From positions 4,278,001-4,342,000 of the forward strand of contig NZ_CP171821.2 of assembly GCF_028401415.2 (NCBI RefSeq): DNA of 64,000 nt, in the 5' to 3' direction. The notes beneath the pieces are model-generated. The model ran no database searches. It was not told where the DNA came from and worked only from the letters and a program-made list of their open reading frames with translations. Both the position numbers and the translations under genes were made by a program. Shown piece by piece: positions 42,305 to 50,994 of the stretch. Source of the stretch: Glaciecola sp028401415 (GTDB lineage: Bacteria > Pseudomonadota > Gammaproteobacteria > Enterobacterales > Alteromonadaceae). The stretch's first letter is position 1. Every line of letters starts with the position of its first letter.

Positions 42305-44502
42305 AAGGACGATTCAGGCATTGGGGTTTGGGCCTTCGAGCCAAGCTCTTGCTATTTTCTTCATTTTTACTCGCTATTCCTTATTTGGGCTACCAGTTTG
42401 TATGGGAGCTTGAAACTTACCTACGTATTGGACAAGAGCAGACACTTGTAGGCACCGCGCGAGCAGTAGCGACCGCTTTGCACGAACGTCCGGCGTTGTT
42501 TGACAATCAATCCGCATTTTTAGCCGATGTGCGCCCAGGACGCGATTTGTATGCGCATAAGATTGACTATCCCATTCAACTTGATGGACGCCTCACAGAC
42601 TGGCAAGACTATCAAGACTTAAGCATTGAATATGGCGTTGAAAATCTTATCGATCAGTCGCAGGTCTATCGCAGTGATTCACTTTCATTCAGGCATATGG
42701 TGGGTCAATTTGATGATTACTTATATGCCATGTTTGATGTGCGAGACGACACCTTATTATATCGCCCATCTAATGCCCTTCGGATTGATCGCAACGATTT
42801 TGTGCAAATTGCTCTGGTGAATGAAAGTGGTGAGTTCTCCCGCTATCTGATTGCTCCGTTTGAACCCGGCTGGGTGAATGCATTTAAGCTCAATGATATT
42901 GACTCCCAAAGAAGCTCACAAACTTACTCACCTGTTGGTTTAGAAACGCGCATTCAAGGTCAATGGCGTGAGACCTCAAATGGATATCAGCTGGAGCTTC
43001 GCTTTCCTTTAGATATGTTAGGCAGCAGTATTGCCTTTGCGATTGCTGATGTAGATGATGAGCAAACGCGAAAAATTGCTTATATTATGGGCACGGCTAA
43101 TCCGTCAAAATCAGAAGATTTGGGTACAGTGCTTGTGCCTTCTCCCGAGATTGAGCGCATTGTATCTGGCTTAAAGTATTCTAATGCTCGCGTTTGGGTG
43201 GTAGATAAGCATATGCGTGTGCTGGCGCGTTCGGGCGATATACAAAATTCAGGCGGCGTAGAAGCCACCGTTCAACAAGCGCCTGATAAGAAAAGCTTTG
43301 TATCAGGTATTTGGGAACAATTAGAGTCAAAGTTGTTGTTACCTTTGTACTATCAAATATTGACTCGCCCACCCAATGAGTTTGTTGATGAGCTTGCAGG
43401 TGCATTTTCGCTAGGGGGCAAAGATATTGCTAGCGCCCTTGGCGGCAGTCCAGATACGCTGTGGCGATTAAGCCCAGATAATAAGGCAGTGATTTTGTCT
43501 GCAGCTCACCCTATTTTTATTGACGGTGAGGTGATGGGGGCAGTGGTTGTTGAGCAAACGACGAATGGGATCCGCACGCTGCGTAATCAAGCGCTGGAAA
43601 AACAGTTTCATTTTATCTTAGGGATAATGCTGCTGGCGATTGTGTCTTTGCTATTGATAGCCTCTCGCATTTCAAACCGAATCAGAAGTTTGCGCGACAA
43701 TACTGAAAAGGCCATTGACGCAAATGGCAAAATCGTCGCCCAGGTGCCAAGCTCAAACTCTGCTGATGAAATTGGCGATCTCACGCGCAGCTTTCATCAG
43801 GTGCTTGGCAAGCTATCTCAGTACAACCATTATTTAGAGAACATGGCTTCACGCCTCTCGCACGAGCTTCGAACGCCTGTGGCGATCGTGAACTCATCGC
43901 TAGATAATTTGATGCTGGAGAGCGATGAAGACGAGCGGAAAGTTTATGTGCAGCGCGCAAAAAATGGCATTTCACGTTTGAGTAAAATTCTCAACAGCAT
44001 GAGCGAAGCAACCCGGTTGGAAGAAGCCATTGCGCGCTCTGAGAAAGAAAGCTTTGTCTTGGCGGAGGTATTAAACGGCTGCGTTGAAGGTTATCGCATG
44101 ACCTATCGTGACCATGTCTTTTCACTGGAAAACGAGCTGCCTGATGCTCGACTAAACGGCTCTGATGAGCTTTTTGCGCAAATGCTGGATAAGGTCTTAA
44201 GTAACGCGACGGATTTTAGTGAGGCTGGGCAAAGCATCAATATCCGAGTATTTGAAAAGAGCAATAAGTTGGAAGTATCTATTAGCAATCGCGGTAAGCT
44301 TCTTCCCAAAGATATGAAACAACAGCTCTTAGATTCCATGGTATCGGTGCGCGCCAATACGACTGAATCTTCCTCGCATTTGGGCTTAGGGCTATACATT
44401 GCGAATATGATTGTGCGTTTTCATGGTGGTAGCTTAAGCATCAATAATTTACCTGATCACACAGGCGTTATTGTACTTATGACCTTTAATGAACCACACT
44501 AA
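42298..44502 (+). CDS. pdsS: Sortase system sensor histidine kinase PdsS
   Basis: The 734-residue kinase has a first membrane helix (LLLFSSFLLAIPYLGYQFV), a large periplasmic sensor domain that includes a CBM9-like stretch ('YPIQLDGRLTDWQDYQDLSI'), a second helix (FILGIMLLAIVSLLLIAS), HAMP, HisKA with the phospho-His in 'ASRLSHELRTPVAIV', and an ATPase domain with 'LSNATDFSEA' and 'SHLGLGLYIANMIV'. The start is the ATG at 42298, inside the last codons of pdsR. The carbohydrate-binding-like sensor part hints at a polysaccharide or envelope signal, by inference. Confidence 0.93.
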   Translation: MLKGRFRHWGLGLRAKLLLFSSFLLAIPYLGYQFVWELETYLRIGQEQTLVGTARAVATALHERPALFDNQSAFLADVRPGRDLYAHKIDYPIQLDGRLTDWQDYQDLSIEYGVENLIDQSQVYRSDSLSFRHMVGQFDDYLYAMFDVRDDTLLYRPSNALRIDRNDFVQIALVNESGEFSRYLIAPFEPGWVNAFKLNDIDSQRSSQTYSPVGLETRIQGQWRETSNGYQLELRFPLDMLGSSIAFAIADVDDEQTRKIAYIMGTANPSKSEDLGTVLVPSPEIERIVSGLKYSNARVWVVDKHMRVLARSGDIQNSGGVEATVQQAPDKKSFVSGIWEQLESKLLLPLYYQILTRPPNEFVDELAGAFSLGGKDIASALGGSPDTLWRLSPDNKAVILSAAHPIFIDGEVMGAVVVEQTTNGIRTLRNQALEKQFHFILGIMLLAIVSLLLIASRISNRIRSLRDNTEKAIDANGKIVAQVPSSNSADEIGDLTRSFHQVLGKLSQYNHYLENMASRLSHELRTPVAIVNSSLDNLMLESDEDERKVYVQRAKNGISRLSKILNSMSEATRLEEAIARSEKESFVLAEVLNGCVEGYRMTYRDHVFSLENELPDARLNGSDELFAQMLDKVLSNATDFSEAGQSINIRVFEKSNKLEVSISNRGKLLPKDMKQQLLDSMVSVRANTTESSSHLGLGLYIANMIVRFHGGSLSINNLPDHTGVIVLMTFNEPH

Positions 44503-44613
44503 AGTATAATGAAAAGCACAGCATTTGATTTATAACGATGCTTTGTTTCTTATTGCTCCTACGTTCTACTTTCATATTACGAATAACGTCAAACTCGAAG
44601 GAGACGACTCGGC

Positions 44614-46248
44614 ATGGCCTCAACAATATTAGCCTTTGTGATTGGACTGAATGTTTTGACAGTTTTTGGCGCTATTTTTTTCCATGGATTAGTTTGGTTA
44701 TTGCTCTTCACCTTACCTTTGCTAGCGCTCGTTTTACATGACATGTCTCAGACTAAACATGCTCTTTGGCGAAATTTTCCGGCACTTGCGCGAGGTCGCT
44801 GGTTTATGGAAGAAATAAGGCCCTTCATTCAGCAATATTTGATTGAGCCTGAAACGTCGGGTACGCCCATCAGCCGTATGTTCAGAACCATTGTCTACCA
44901 GCGTTCAAAAAATACGCGAGATACGGTGCCCTTTGGCACACAGGTGGATACATATAAAACTGGCTATGAGTGGATTGGTCATTCTATTTCTGCGCTGAAT
45001 GTAAACGATATCGATTGTAAGCCGAGAATCACTATAGGTTCGAAGCACTGCAAAATGCCCTATAGCGCGAGCCTGCTCAATATCTCCGCAATGAGTTTTG
45101 GTTCGCTGAGTAAAAATGCGTTGTTAGCACTCAACGCTGGTGCAGCAAAAGGTGAGTTTTATCACAATACGGGGGAGGGCGGTATTAGCCCCTACCATAA
45201 AGAGCATGGCGGCGACCTAGTCTGGCAAATTGGAACCGGTTATTTCGGTTGTAGAACAAAAGATGGCAAGTTTTGCCCAGATACTTTCGCTAAAGCCGCT
45301 GTCTCACCACAAGTGAAAATGATTGAAATTAAGCTTTCACAAGGCGCAAAGCCCGGACATGGCGGAATTTTGCCTGCATCGAAGAACACTATAGAGATTG
45401 CAGAAATAAGAGGTGTTGAACCAGGTACGCAAGTTGATTCGCCACCATTTCATACGGCTTTTACCTCGCCAATTGAATTGGTTGAGTTTATCATGCATTT
45501 ACGCGAGCTTTCTGGCGGCAAGCCGATAGGCTTTAAACTTTCTGTGGGTCGTAAAAGTGAATTTTTAGCTATTTGCAAAGCCATGCGCGAGCTAGATAAT
45601 GGTCCCGATTTTATTACGGTAGATGGCGGGGAAGGTGGGACAGGTGCCGCACCTTTGGAATACTCCAATTCAATCGGGGCGCCCTTGCGTGAAGCGCTTG
45701 CCTTCGTCGATGACGCTTTAACCGGTTTTGGGGTGCGAGATCAAATCAAAATTATCGCCAGCGGCAAAATTATTTCTGGTTTTCATTTGGTGAAAAACTT
45801 AGCGCTTGGCGCAGACCTTTGTAATAGCGCTCGCGGTATGATGCTAGCCCTTGGTTGTGTGCAGTCGCTAAGCTGCAATACCAACCGCTGCCCCACAGGC
45901 GTTGCCACTCAGGATGAAAAGCTCGCGAAAGGCTTGGTGCCGGAAGATAAAGCCATGCGTGTCTATCAGTTTCAGAAAAAAACCGTTCACGCAGCGGTAG
46001 ATATTATGTCTTCTGCTGGCGTCAGGCACCCAAGCGAACTGAATCGCACCCACATTTTTAGGCGAATCAGTCAATCGCGAGTCAAACGTTACGATCAAAT
46101 TTTCCCACTGATGAAAACAGGAGGCTTCAATACCGCAGACGTACCTGATTATTATGAGCTGGATGTTGCTGAAGCAGATGCCAAGTCCTTTAAACCAGCG
46201 GCGCATTTAAGCGACGTGGCAGGCGAGAATTTAGCGGTTAATCAATAA
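44614..46248 (+). CDS. FMN-binding glutamate synthase family protein
   Basis: The 544-residue protein has two N-terminal membrane helices (about residues 5-45) and a glutamate-synthase domain-2 barrel. Visible are 'NTGEGGISPYHKEHGGD', 'GAKPGHGGILPASKN', the FMN loop 'VDGGEGGTGAAPLEY', and a 3Fe-4S cysteine cluster 'SLSCNTNRCPTGVATQ' with one more Cys before it. Members lack the amidotransferase domain of GltB. The exact substrate is unknown; a membrane-anchored oxidoreductase role is inferred. GAAGGAG precedes the ATG. It follows pdsS by 111 bp but shares no obvious function with it. Confidence 0.88.
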   Translation: MASTILAFVIGLNVLTVFGAIFFHGLVWLLLFTLPLLALVLHDMSQTKHALWRNFPALARGRWFMEEIRPFIQQYLIEPETSGTPISRMFRTIVYQRSKNTRDTVPFGTQVDTYKTGYEWIGHSISALNVNDIDCKPRITIGSKHCKMPYSASLLNISAMSFGSLSKNALLALNAGAAKGEFYHNTGEGGISPYHKEHGGDLVWQIGTGYFGCRTKDGKFCPDTFAKAAVSPQVKMIEIKLSQGAKPGHGGILPASKNTIEIAEIRGVEPGTQVDSPPFHTAFTSPIELVEFIMHLRELSGGKPIGFKLSVGRKSEFLAICKAMRELDNGPDFITVDGGEGGTGAAPLEYSNSIGAPLREALAFVDDALTGFGVRDQIKIIASGKIISGFHLVKNLALGADLCNSARGMMLALGCVQSLSCNTNRCPTGVATQDEKLAKGLVPEDKAMRVYQFQKKTVHAAVDIMSSAGVRHPSELNRTHIFRRISQSRVKRYDQIFPLMKTGGFNTADVPDYYELDVAEADAKSFKPAAHLSDVAGENLAVNQ

Positions 46249-46950
46249 ACTCATCTATTTAAAAGCGTTAGATGGAACAATATATAGACGGGAATATTTG
46301 TGTGTCGTAGCAGTGGTTTGAATATTTTAAAGGTTTCACTATTGTTTAAAATAGTAAAGCTAATATCCAGTTACATATTTTCTGCTGGGCGCCAAGCATT
46401 GTTCACTGGATACCGTGGTCCCAAGCTAACAAAGATAGATATTTTGCTGACACTCCTTTAAATGGATTTTGAGCGAGCGAATAAGATCGTTAGTGCTATT
46501 TACTTGTTTCGTAAGGTTTTAGGGTATTGATTCTCAACTATAAACACACCGCCGCGTAGTAAGCAAAGTATAGTGGTTTCGAGAAAAATCAATGGTTCAG
46601 GCAAAATGTTTAACTGACGATGTACCTATTACAGCTAGTTCCATCGCTAACATGGATACGGTAATCTGCATCTAGGAGACGACGCTAAAAAGGTGCATGG
46701 TCGAACACGTTATATATTGAGACCAACCAATAGTAAGACTGGGAATGTAGGTATGGACTATCGATTATTCAGATAACGACATTTAATTAAGAATCCTTTT
46801 ATCAGATTCAACAAAAATCGTGCACCAGCACCTTGATACGAACAGTTAGCAAGGCATTACATTACCACACCGCGTTTTCAGCAGTTTTTATGAAAATGTC
46901 TGTCGTTGTGATGATATAGAGCAATTGACGTGTGAACAAAATTCAACCAT
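46249..46950. other. AT-rich intergenic stretch with a possible gene remnant
   Basis: No intact gene was found in about 700 bp. A 41-codon frame at 46651-46776 ending TAA reads like real protein (HGYGNLHLGDDAKK, then RTRYILRPTNSKTG), but has no start. Upstream in the neighbouring frame is a short ATG frame (MVQAKCLTDDV) that stops at 46671-46673. Together they may be the relic of a lost gene, frame-shifted near 46650. Confidence 0.35.
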
Positions 46951-48888
46951 CTAATCATTACCTAATTGTGGAAATTTATTAATAAGCTCATCGTATTTCT
47001 CGCGGTCAGACGCTTTTAATTGGTCAATAAGTGTGAAATTTGAACCTCTAGGAGTAAGTCCTTGTTCTAACGTAACTTCCAAAAATTTCGAATTGTCTTT
47101 TTCGACGAACTGATAAATGGCCGCGTCAATCGCATCCAAATGGTGTTCACTTGGTCTTAGCGAATTACCTTGCATTGTTAAATACTCAAATGCTTCGAAG
47201 TTTCCTTCTACCGCAAAAGATACTAATAAATTAGTACTATTTGAGTGATACTTCCTATCCAAATTCAGGCCTAGCTCATTCATAGCCGAGAGTACCTTTA
47301 TTGGATTATCGAATAAAATCGCTCTTTGATATATGTTTGTGGGAACTGCTTCGCCGACTTCAGATAGTAGAGAAACGAATTCTTTTCCATCGTTGGCCAT
47401 ACTGGCCAGATACATTCTGTAAAAGGCGCTCTCTTCTCGCGTCAAGCCATACTTATCAGTTAATAATGAGGCTAGCTCGCTGTTCTTTCCGTCGGCAATA
47501 AGTCGCCTCGCTTCAGTGTTGATCTCATAAGGAATTTTAAAAGCATCAATGTCACTATCTTCTGAAAATACAATTTCATTATCTACATTTTTTTCATCCA
47601 TTGAATTTGGAATGAACTTACTTTCTGGAGTTCTTAGACTAGCTAGAAATTCACCCTCCTCTGTGATGTTCGATTCCGATTCCCTGTCCTTCGTCCAATC
47701 TGTTGAATATAGGTATCCTAAAGTAAATAAACGTTCACACATGGGAGAGGAATTAACATTATTTACTGAAAGTAACGAGGTCACTTCAGCCAGCATCTCT
47801 ATCGACAAACTTTTAACATCCAGCTTTGTTTCGGGAGACAATTTCTCAAAATTATAGGTGAAGGAGGATTCTAACTCGCTATATTCTTCAGAAATAATAG
47901 ATGACAAGCTAAGTTTATTTGATATGTTGACGGAAATTGGATTGACACGATGTTGCAACAATAATAACAGAGCTTTCGATGAAAATTCGCTGTCGTCACT
48001 AAGTAATGCACCCAATATTTCGTCAGCATTTTGGCCCAATTGAACAATATTATCTGACAACCAGTACTCCAAAAGGTCAAGTCTTTCAAGCCTTATACTC
48101 AATGAAAGTAGGGTAACATTACCAAATTCGGCGCCTAATGGAATTGGACCAGTCTTCAAAAAACTAGATTCTTTGAGCTCAGTGTTCAGGTAGTCAATTT
48201 CAGAAACACTAAATCCCCAAACCATAGCACTTGCAATATCCAACGTTGTAGGAAATATTCCATGCAAACTGAGAGTTTCAAGAGCATACTGAGCATCAAA
48301 CTCGTCAACATCCTGCTTTAGAAATGATAAGGCAAGACCGTATTTTGTAACGTTAGTAAATACTTGTCCGTTTTGCACCGTAAAGTAAGTCTGATCAAAC
48401 TCGCTGGATGATAGCAAACCGAACAAATTATTTAAGTCATTTCTTTGGATGTAATCAATGAGCTGCTCACGTTTATCGTCAGAAACAGCATCATAAACAT
48501 TGCTATAACCAGCATCCTCAAATGAAAAATCCCCGCTCACTGATAATGCCGATAATGCGGATGATACGATCTTGCTGACTGGGAGTTTTAGCTCTCCCAG
48601 TGCTAGTGTTAACAAGCGAAGATCAGCACCACTATTAATTCTGTTTCGCGTACTTTGCAATATCAACTGGGAAATTTGATTAGAAATGCTATCGTCAATC
48701 ACCAATCTATCATCGCAAGTCAATATCTTTGGTTGATCAGTTGTGTCACGAGAGCCAGTCAACTCAGTAAGCTCGGGCTCGGCTACCAGCCACGAACTTA
48801 CTTCATCAGAGCTGCTTACATGAAAGTTATATACGAATAAAAATGCTAACCCGATTGCAAAAGCCGATGCTAATATCTTAGCTTTCAT
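46951..48888 (-). CDS. Large uncharacterised membrane-anchored protein
   Basis: The 645-residue acidic, Ser- and Leu-rich protein has an N-terminal hydrophobic segment (ILASAFAIGLAFLFVYNF) that may be a signal anchor, and a mostly helical remainder with two cysteines (ILTCDDR and SPMCERL). Several stretches resemble weak ankyrin-type repeats ('RLERLDLLEYWLSDN', 'VEGNFEAFEYLTMQGNSL'), but none is clear enough to name. The DNA is AT-rich compared with neighbouring housekeeping genes, suggesting recent acquisition. It starts 6 bp after the 57-residue gene upstream, so the two form one unit. Confidence 0.75.
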   Translation of the reverse strand: MKAKILASAFAIGLAFLFVYNFHVSSSDEVSSWLVAEPELTELTGSRDTTDQPKILTCDDRLVIDDSISNQISQLILQSTRNRINSGADLRLLTLALGELKLPVSKIVSSALSALSVSGDFSFEDAGYSNVYDAVSDDKREQLIDYIQRNDLNNLFGLLSSSEFDQTYFTVQNGQVFTNVTKYGLALSFLKQDVDEFDAQYALETLSLHGIFPTTLDIASAMVWGFSVSEIDYLNTELKESSFLKTGPIPLGAEFGNVTLLSLSIRLERLDLLEYWLSDNIVQLGQNADEILGALLSDDSEFSSKALLLLLQHRVNPISVNISNKLSLSSIISEEYSELESSFTYNFEKLSPETKLDVKSLSIEMLAEVTSLLSVNNVNSSPMCERLFTLGYLYSTDWTKDRESESNITEEGEFLASLRTPESKFIPNSMDEKNVDNEIVFSEDSDIDAFKIPYEINTEARRLIADGKNSELASLLTDKYGLTREESAFYRMYLASMANDGKEFVSLLSEVGEAVPTNIYQRAILFDNPIKVLSAMNELGLNLDRKYHSNSTNLLVSFAVEGNFEAFEYLTMQGNSLRPSEHHLDAIDAAIYQFVEKDNSKFLEVTLEQGLTPRGSNFTLIDQLKASDREKYDELINKFPQLGND

Positions 48889-48894
48889 TCAGTG

Positions 48895-49068
48895 TTACCC
48901 GAAGAATTCTCTACAATCTGCGTTCGAGTTGTGTTTGATTGAATCGCATATTTGCTCTTCTGCGCCTATGTTAGCGCGATATTTATTCCCGCATTTCGCT
49001 ATTGCGTCGTAAGCGATCATTTTAGACCAGTTCAAAGATAGAAGCAGTTTTCTAATTGATATAGACAT
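48895..49068 (-). CDS. Small hypothetical protein (57 residues)
   Basis: A minus-strand frame runs from ATG at 49068 to TAA at 48895-48897 and encodes 57 residues starting MSISIRKLLLSLNWSKM. AGGGA lies five bases before the ATG. It has four cysteine-containing or near-cysteine segments (AKCGNKY, EQICDSI, ADCREFF), i.e. three Cys, and is basic near the start. The stop is only 6 bp before the ATG of the 645-residue gene, so the pair is likely co-translated. No family was recognised. Confidence 0.6.
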   Translation of the reverse strand: MSISIRKLLLSLNWSKMIAYDAIAKCGNKYRANIGAEEQICDSIKHNSNADCREFFG

Positions 49069-49413
49069 AAGAGTCCCTGTTTTTGAGTGAATTAATCCCT
49101 GTATTCGTGACGTATATAACTTTATATGAAAAAGCTAGTATTCAATATAAATTAATTCAATTTTTTGCATTTCTTGAGATAACTTCTTCAGTATCACTAA
49201 AAAATATAGGGGACGAATACGTTTTACTACTAGTATTTTATTTGCAGTTATAGTGGCAGAGTAAAGCCGTATACCTTTTAAATGGTAGCATCACACTCAT
49301 AAAAGAGGTGTTCAATGCAAAAGGAAAAACGCCCGCAGTACAACGATACTTATTGAATCAGTTTTCATGGTGAAAGCCGCTTAAACAAGCGGCTTTGGGT
49401 GTTTGTTTGAGGA
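49069..49413. other. AT-rich intergenic region
   Basis: No gene is supported in this stretch. It should hold the minus-strand promoter for the 57/645-residue pair (TTGAAT and AT-rich -10-like words around 49120-49150) and, at its right end, the hairpin that follows the HAF-repeat gene. Confidence 0.45.
49373..49396 (-). terminator. Hairpin after the HAF-repeat gene
   Basis: AAAGCCGCTT (49373-49382) and AAGCGGCTTT (49387-49396) form a perfect 10-bp stem with a 4-nt loop. It lies 18 bp beyond the stop codon of the gene at 49414. The T tract is short, so termination may be partial. Confidence 0.65.
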
Positions 49414-50658
49414 TTACGACTTTAGCTTTGACTTGCGTCTTGCTCCGAGTAGCAGCAGAGTGCCGGCCATCAGAGCGATTGTTGAAGGTGCGGATACTTC
49501 ACTTGCTTGAAAGCTCATCAAAAATGCGCGCTGAAACCCTGCTTTGGTGGTACCGTAACCGACAATATCATTATTCTCGTTAATGGAGTATGCAAAGTCT
49601 AATGACATAAAGTCACTGTCTGCGCTTAATAAGTCATTAAGTAAAAACAATTCATTGGTATCAAGGTCAAACAAAAAGGGTGAAAAAGTCGGTTCATCTT
49701 CGCTGATGCCGAAATTAGCACTCCCCCATCCAACGGCCATATTGTTATTGTTAATATTTCGCAGGTTGCTTGTATTAAACCCAAATAGGTCGTTCATGTC
49801 AGTCATTCCGCTTGCTTCGTTGTAAACAAAAGCGTGGTAGCCATCTTCAGGATTTTCTAATCGGCTTCTCCCTACTATGGTGCCCCTATCATTAATATCA
49901 AAGCCGAAAGCAACCCTTCCGCCAAGCGTTCCTAGACCCATAATGTCTTCGCCTCGGTTTTTAACAAAAACGCCGCTCGCGCCGCCATCTTCCGATTGAC
50001 TAGTGCCGAATGCGAGGCCAGTGTAGTCGCCATTCTCGTTTAAAGCATTGGTGCCTGCGATAAACACGCTTGAAGCGCCGGATTCATTGCCAGGAAGGCG
50101 GCCACTTAGCTCAAGCTCTTCACCGCTTTTTAAAAAGGTCTCACCTGCCACTTTATCAAAGGACTCATCCTCTTCATTGAATACAGCTTCAGAATAACTC
50201 CCCAGAATTTGGCCATAATCGTTAATTCCATATGCGTCGGAGCTTTTTATACCGCCATCCACAGACGATGTTAAATCGATAACTTGGCTCATCACGCCAC
50301 TGTCATAAACAAATCCGGAGTTTTGGTTGTCTACACCTGTTCCAGATGTGCCAACGATTTGTCCGTGGTTATTAATATCTCGAGCTGTTGAAAAGTCTCC
50401 ACCTAATGTACCAAGACTTTGCATGCCGTTGATTGCGTCCCATAAGAAAGCAACAGTGTTACCGTCTGCGTCAGTGTAAGAGCCAACCACTTGACCTGAT
50501 TCGTTAAGTGCAAGTGCAGATGAGCTGCTTTCAGGCGCACCAATGGTGCCTAAGTTCTCAATAGTATAAATGGGTTTTGCGACAGACGATAGTGAGACGG
50601 TAGAAAGTGACAATAACGCGGCAAGCGCAACACTTACCGTGTGAGAAACGTACTTCAT
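49414..50658 (-). CDS. HAF-repeat exported protein with PEP-CTERM-like sorting tail
   Basis: From the ATG at 50658 (AAGGA upstream) the product is 414 residues with a signal peptide (ending SLSSVAKPI). The body has repeated HAF units such as 'AFLWDAINGMQSLGTLGGDF', with recurring 'INDYGQILGSY', 'INDRGTIVGRS' and 'INENNDIVGYG'. The C-terminus has VSAPSTIALMAG, a hydrophobic helix and RRKSKLKS. This is the layout of PEP-CTERM proteins, which are processed by exosortase and sent to the surface, although the motif reads SAPS instead of PEP. No exosortase is encoded in the window. Confidence 0.85.
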   Translation of the reverse strand: MKYVSHTVSVALAALLSLSTVSLSSVAKPIYTIENLGTIGAPESSSSALALNESGQVVGSYTDADGNTVAFLWDAINGMQSLGTLGGDFSTARDINNHGQIVGTSGTGVDNQNSGFVYDSGVMSQVIDLTSSVDGGIKSSDAYGINDYGQILGSYSEAVFNEEDESFDKVAGETFLKSGEELELSGRLPGNESGASSVFIAGTNALNENGDYTGLAFGTSQSEDGGASGVFVKNRGEDIMGLGTLGGRVAFGFDINDRGTIVGRSRLENPEDGYHAFVYNEASGMTDMNDLFGFNTSNLRNINNNNMAVGWGSANFGISEDEPTFSPFLFDLDTNELFLLNDLLSADSDFMSLDFAYSINENNDIVGYGTTKAGFQRAFLMSFQASEVSAPSTIALMAGTLLLLGARRKSKLKS

Positions 50659-50994
50659 AAATCGATTCCTTTTGAGCTTTAAATCCGGCTGAATATGTGT
50701 CGAAGATTTTTTACACGACCGAGCGAGCAATAAACATGCCTTAACAAGAAAACCTCGTATTATCAAAGGTTTTCGCTCAAAGGCCATATCTGCAATTATT
50801 CTGATGTAAAGATATCTGACGATGATATAGCCGTAAGTGCTTAAAATATATACAAAAAACGAATGCGCATTGACCACTGTTCAGACTGCTGGTTTATGCT
50901 GAGTTGTCATGCTTTAAACTTATTCACGATGATGAATCATCATATTACATGGGGTATTCTTACGAATTAAGATTAAGATTTCGGAGCGAGCGGC
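50659..50994. other. Divergent promoter region
   Basis: No gene is supported between the HAF-repeat gene and the DUF917 lipoprotein gene. The region contains the palindromic word ATGATGAATCATCAT near 50929-50943, which could be a regulator site. The in-frame upstream extension of the HAF-repeat gene lacks a signal peptide and is probably untranslated. Confidence 0.4.

Noticed and set aside
49414..50877. HAF-repeat protein starting at 50877
   Set aside because: The extra 73 residues would bury the signal peptide, and AAGGA supports the ATG at 50658.
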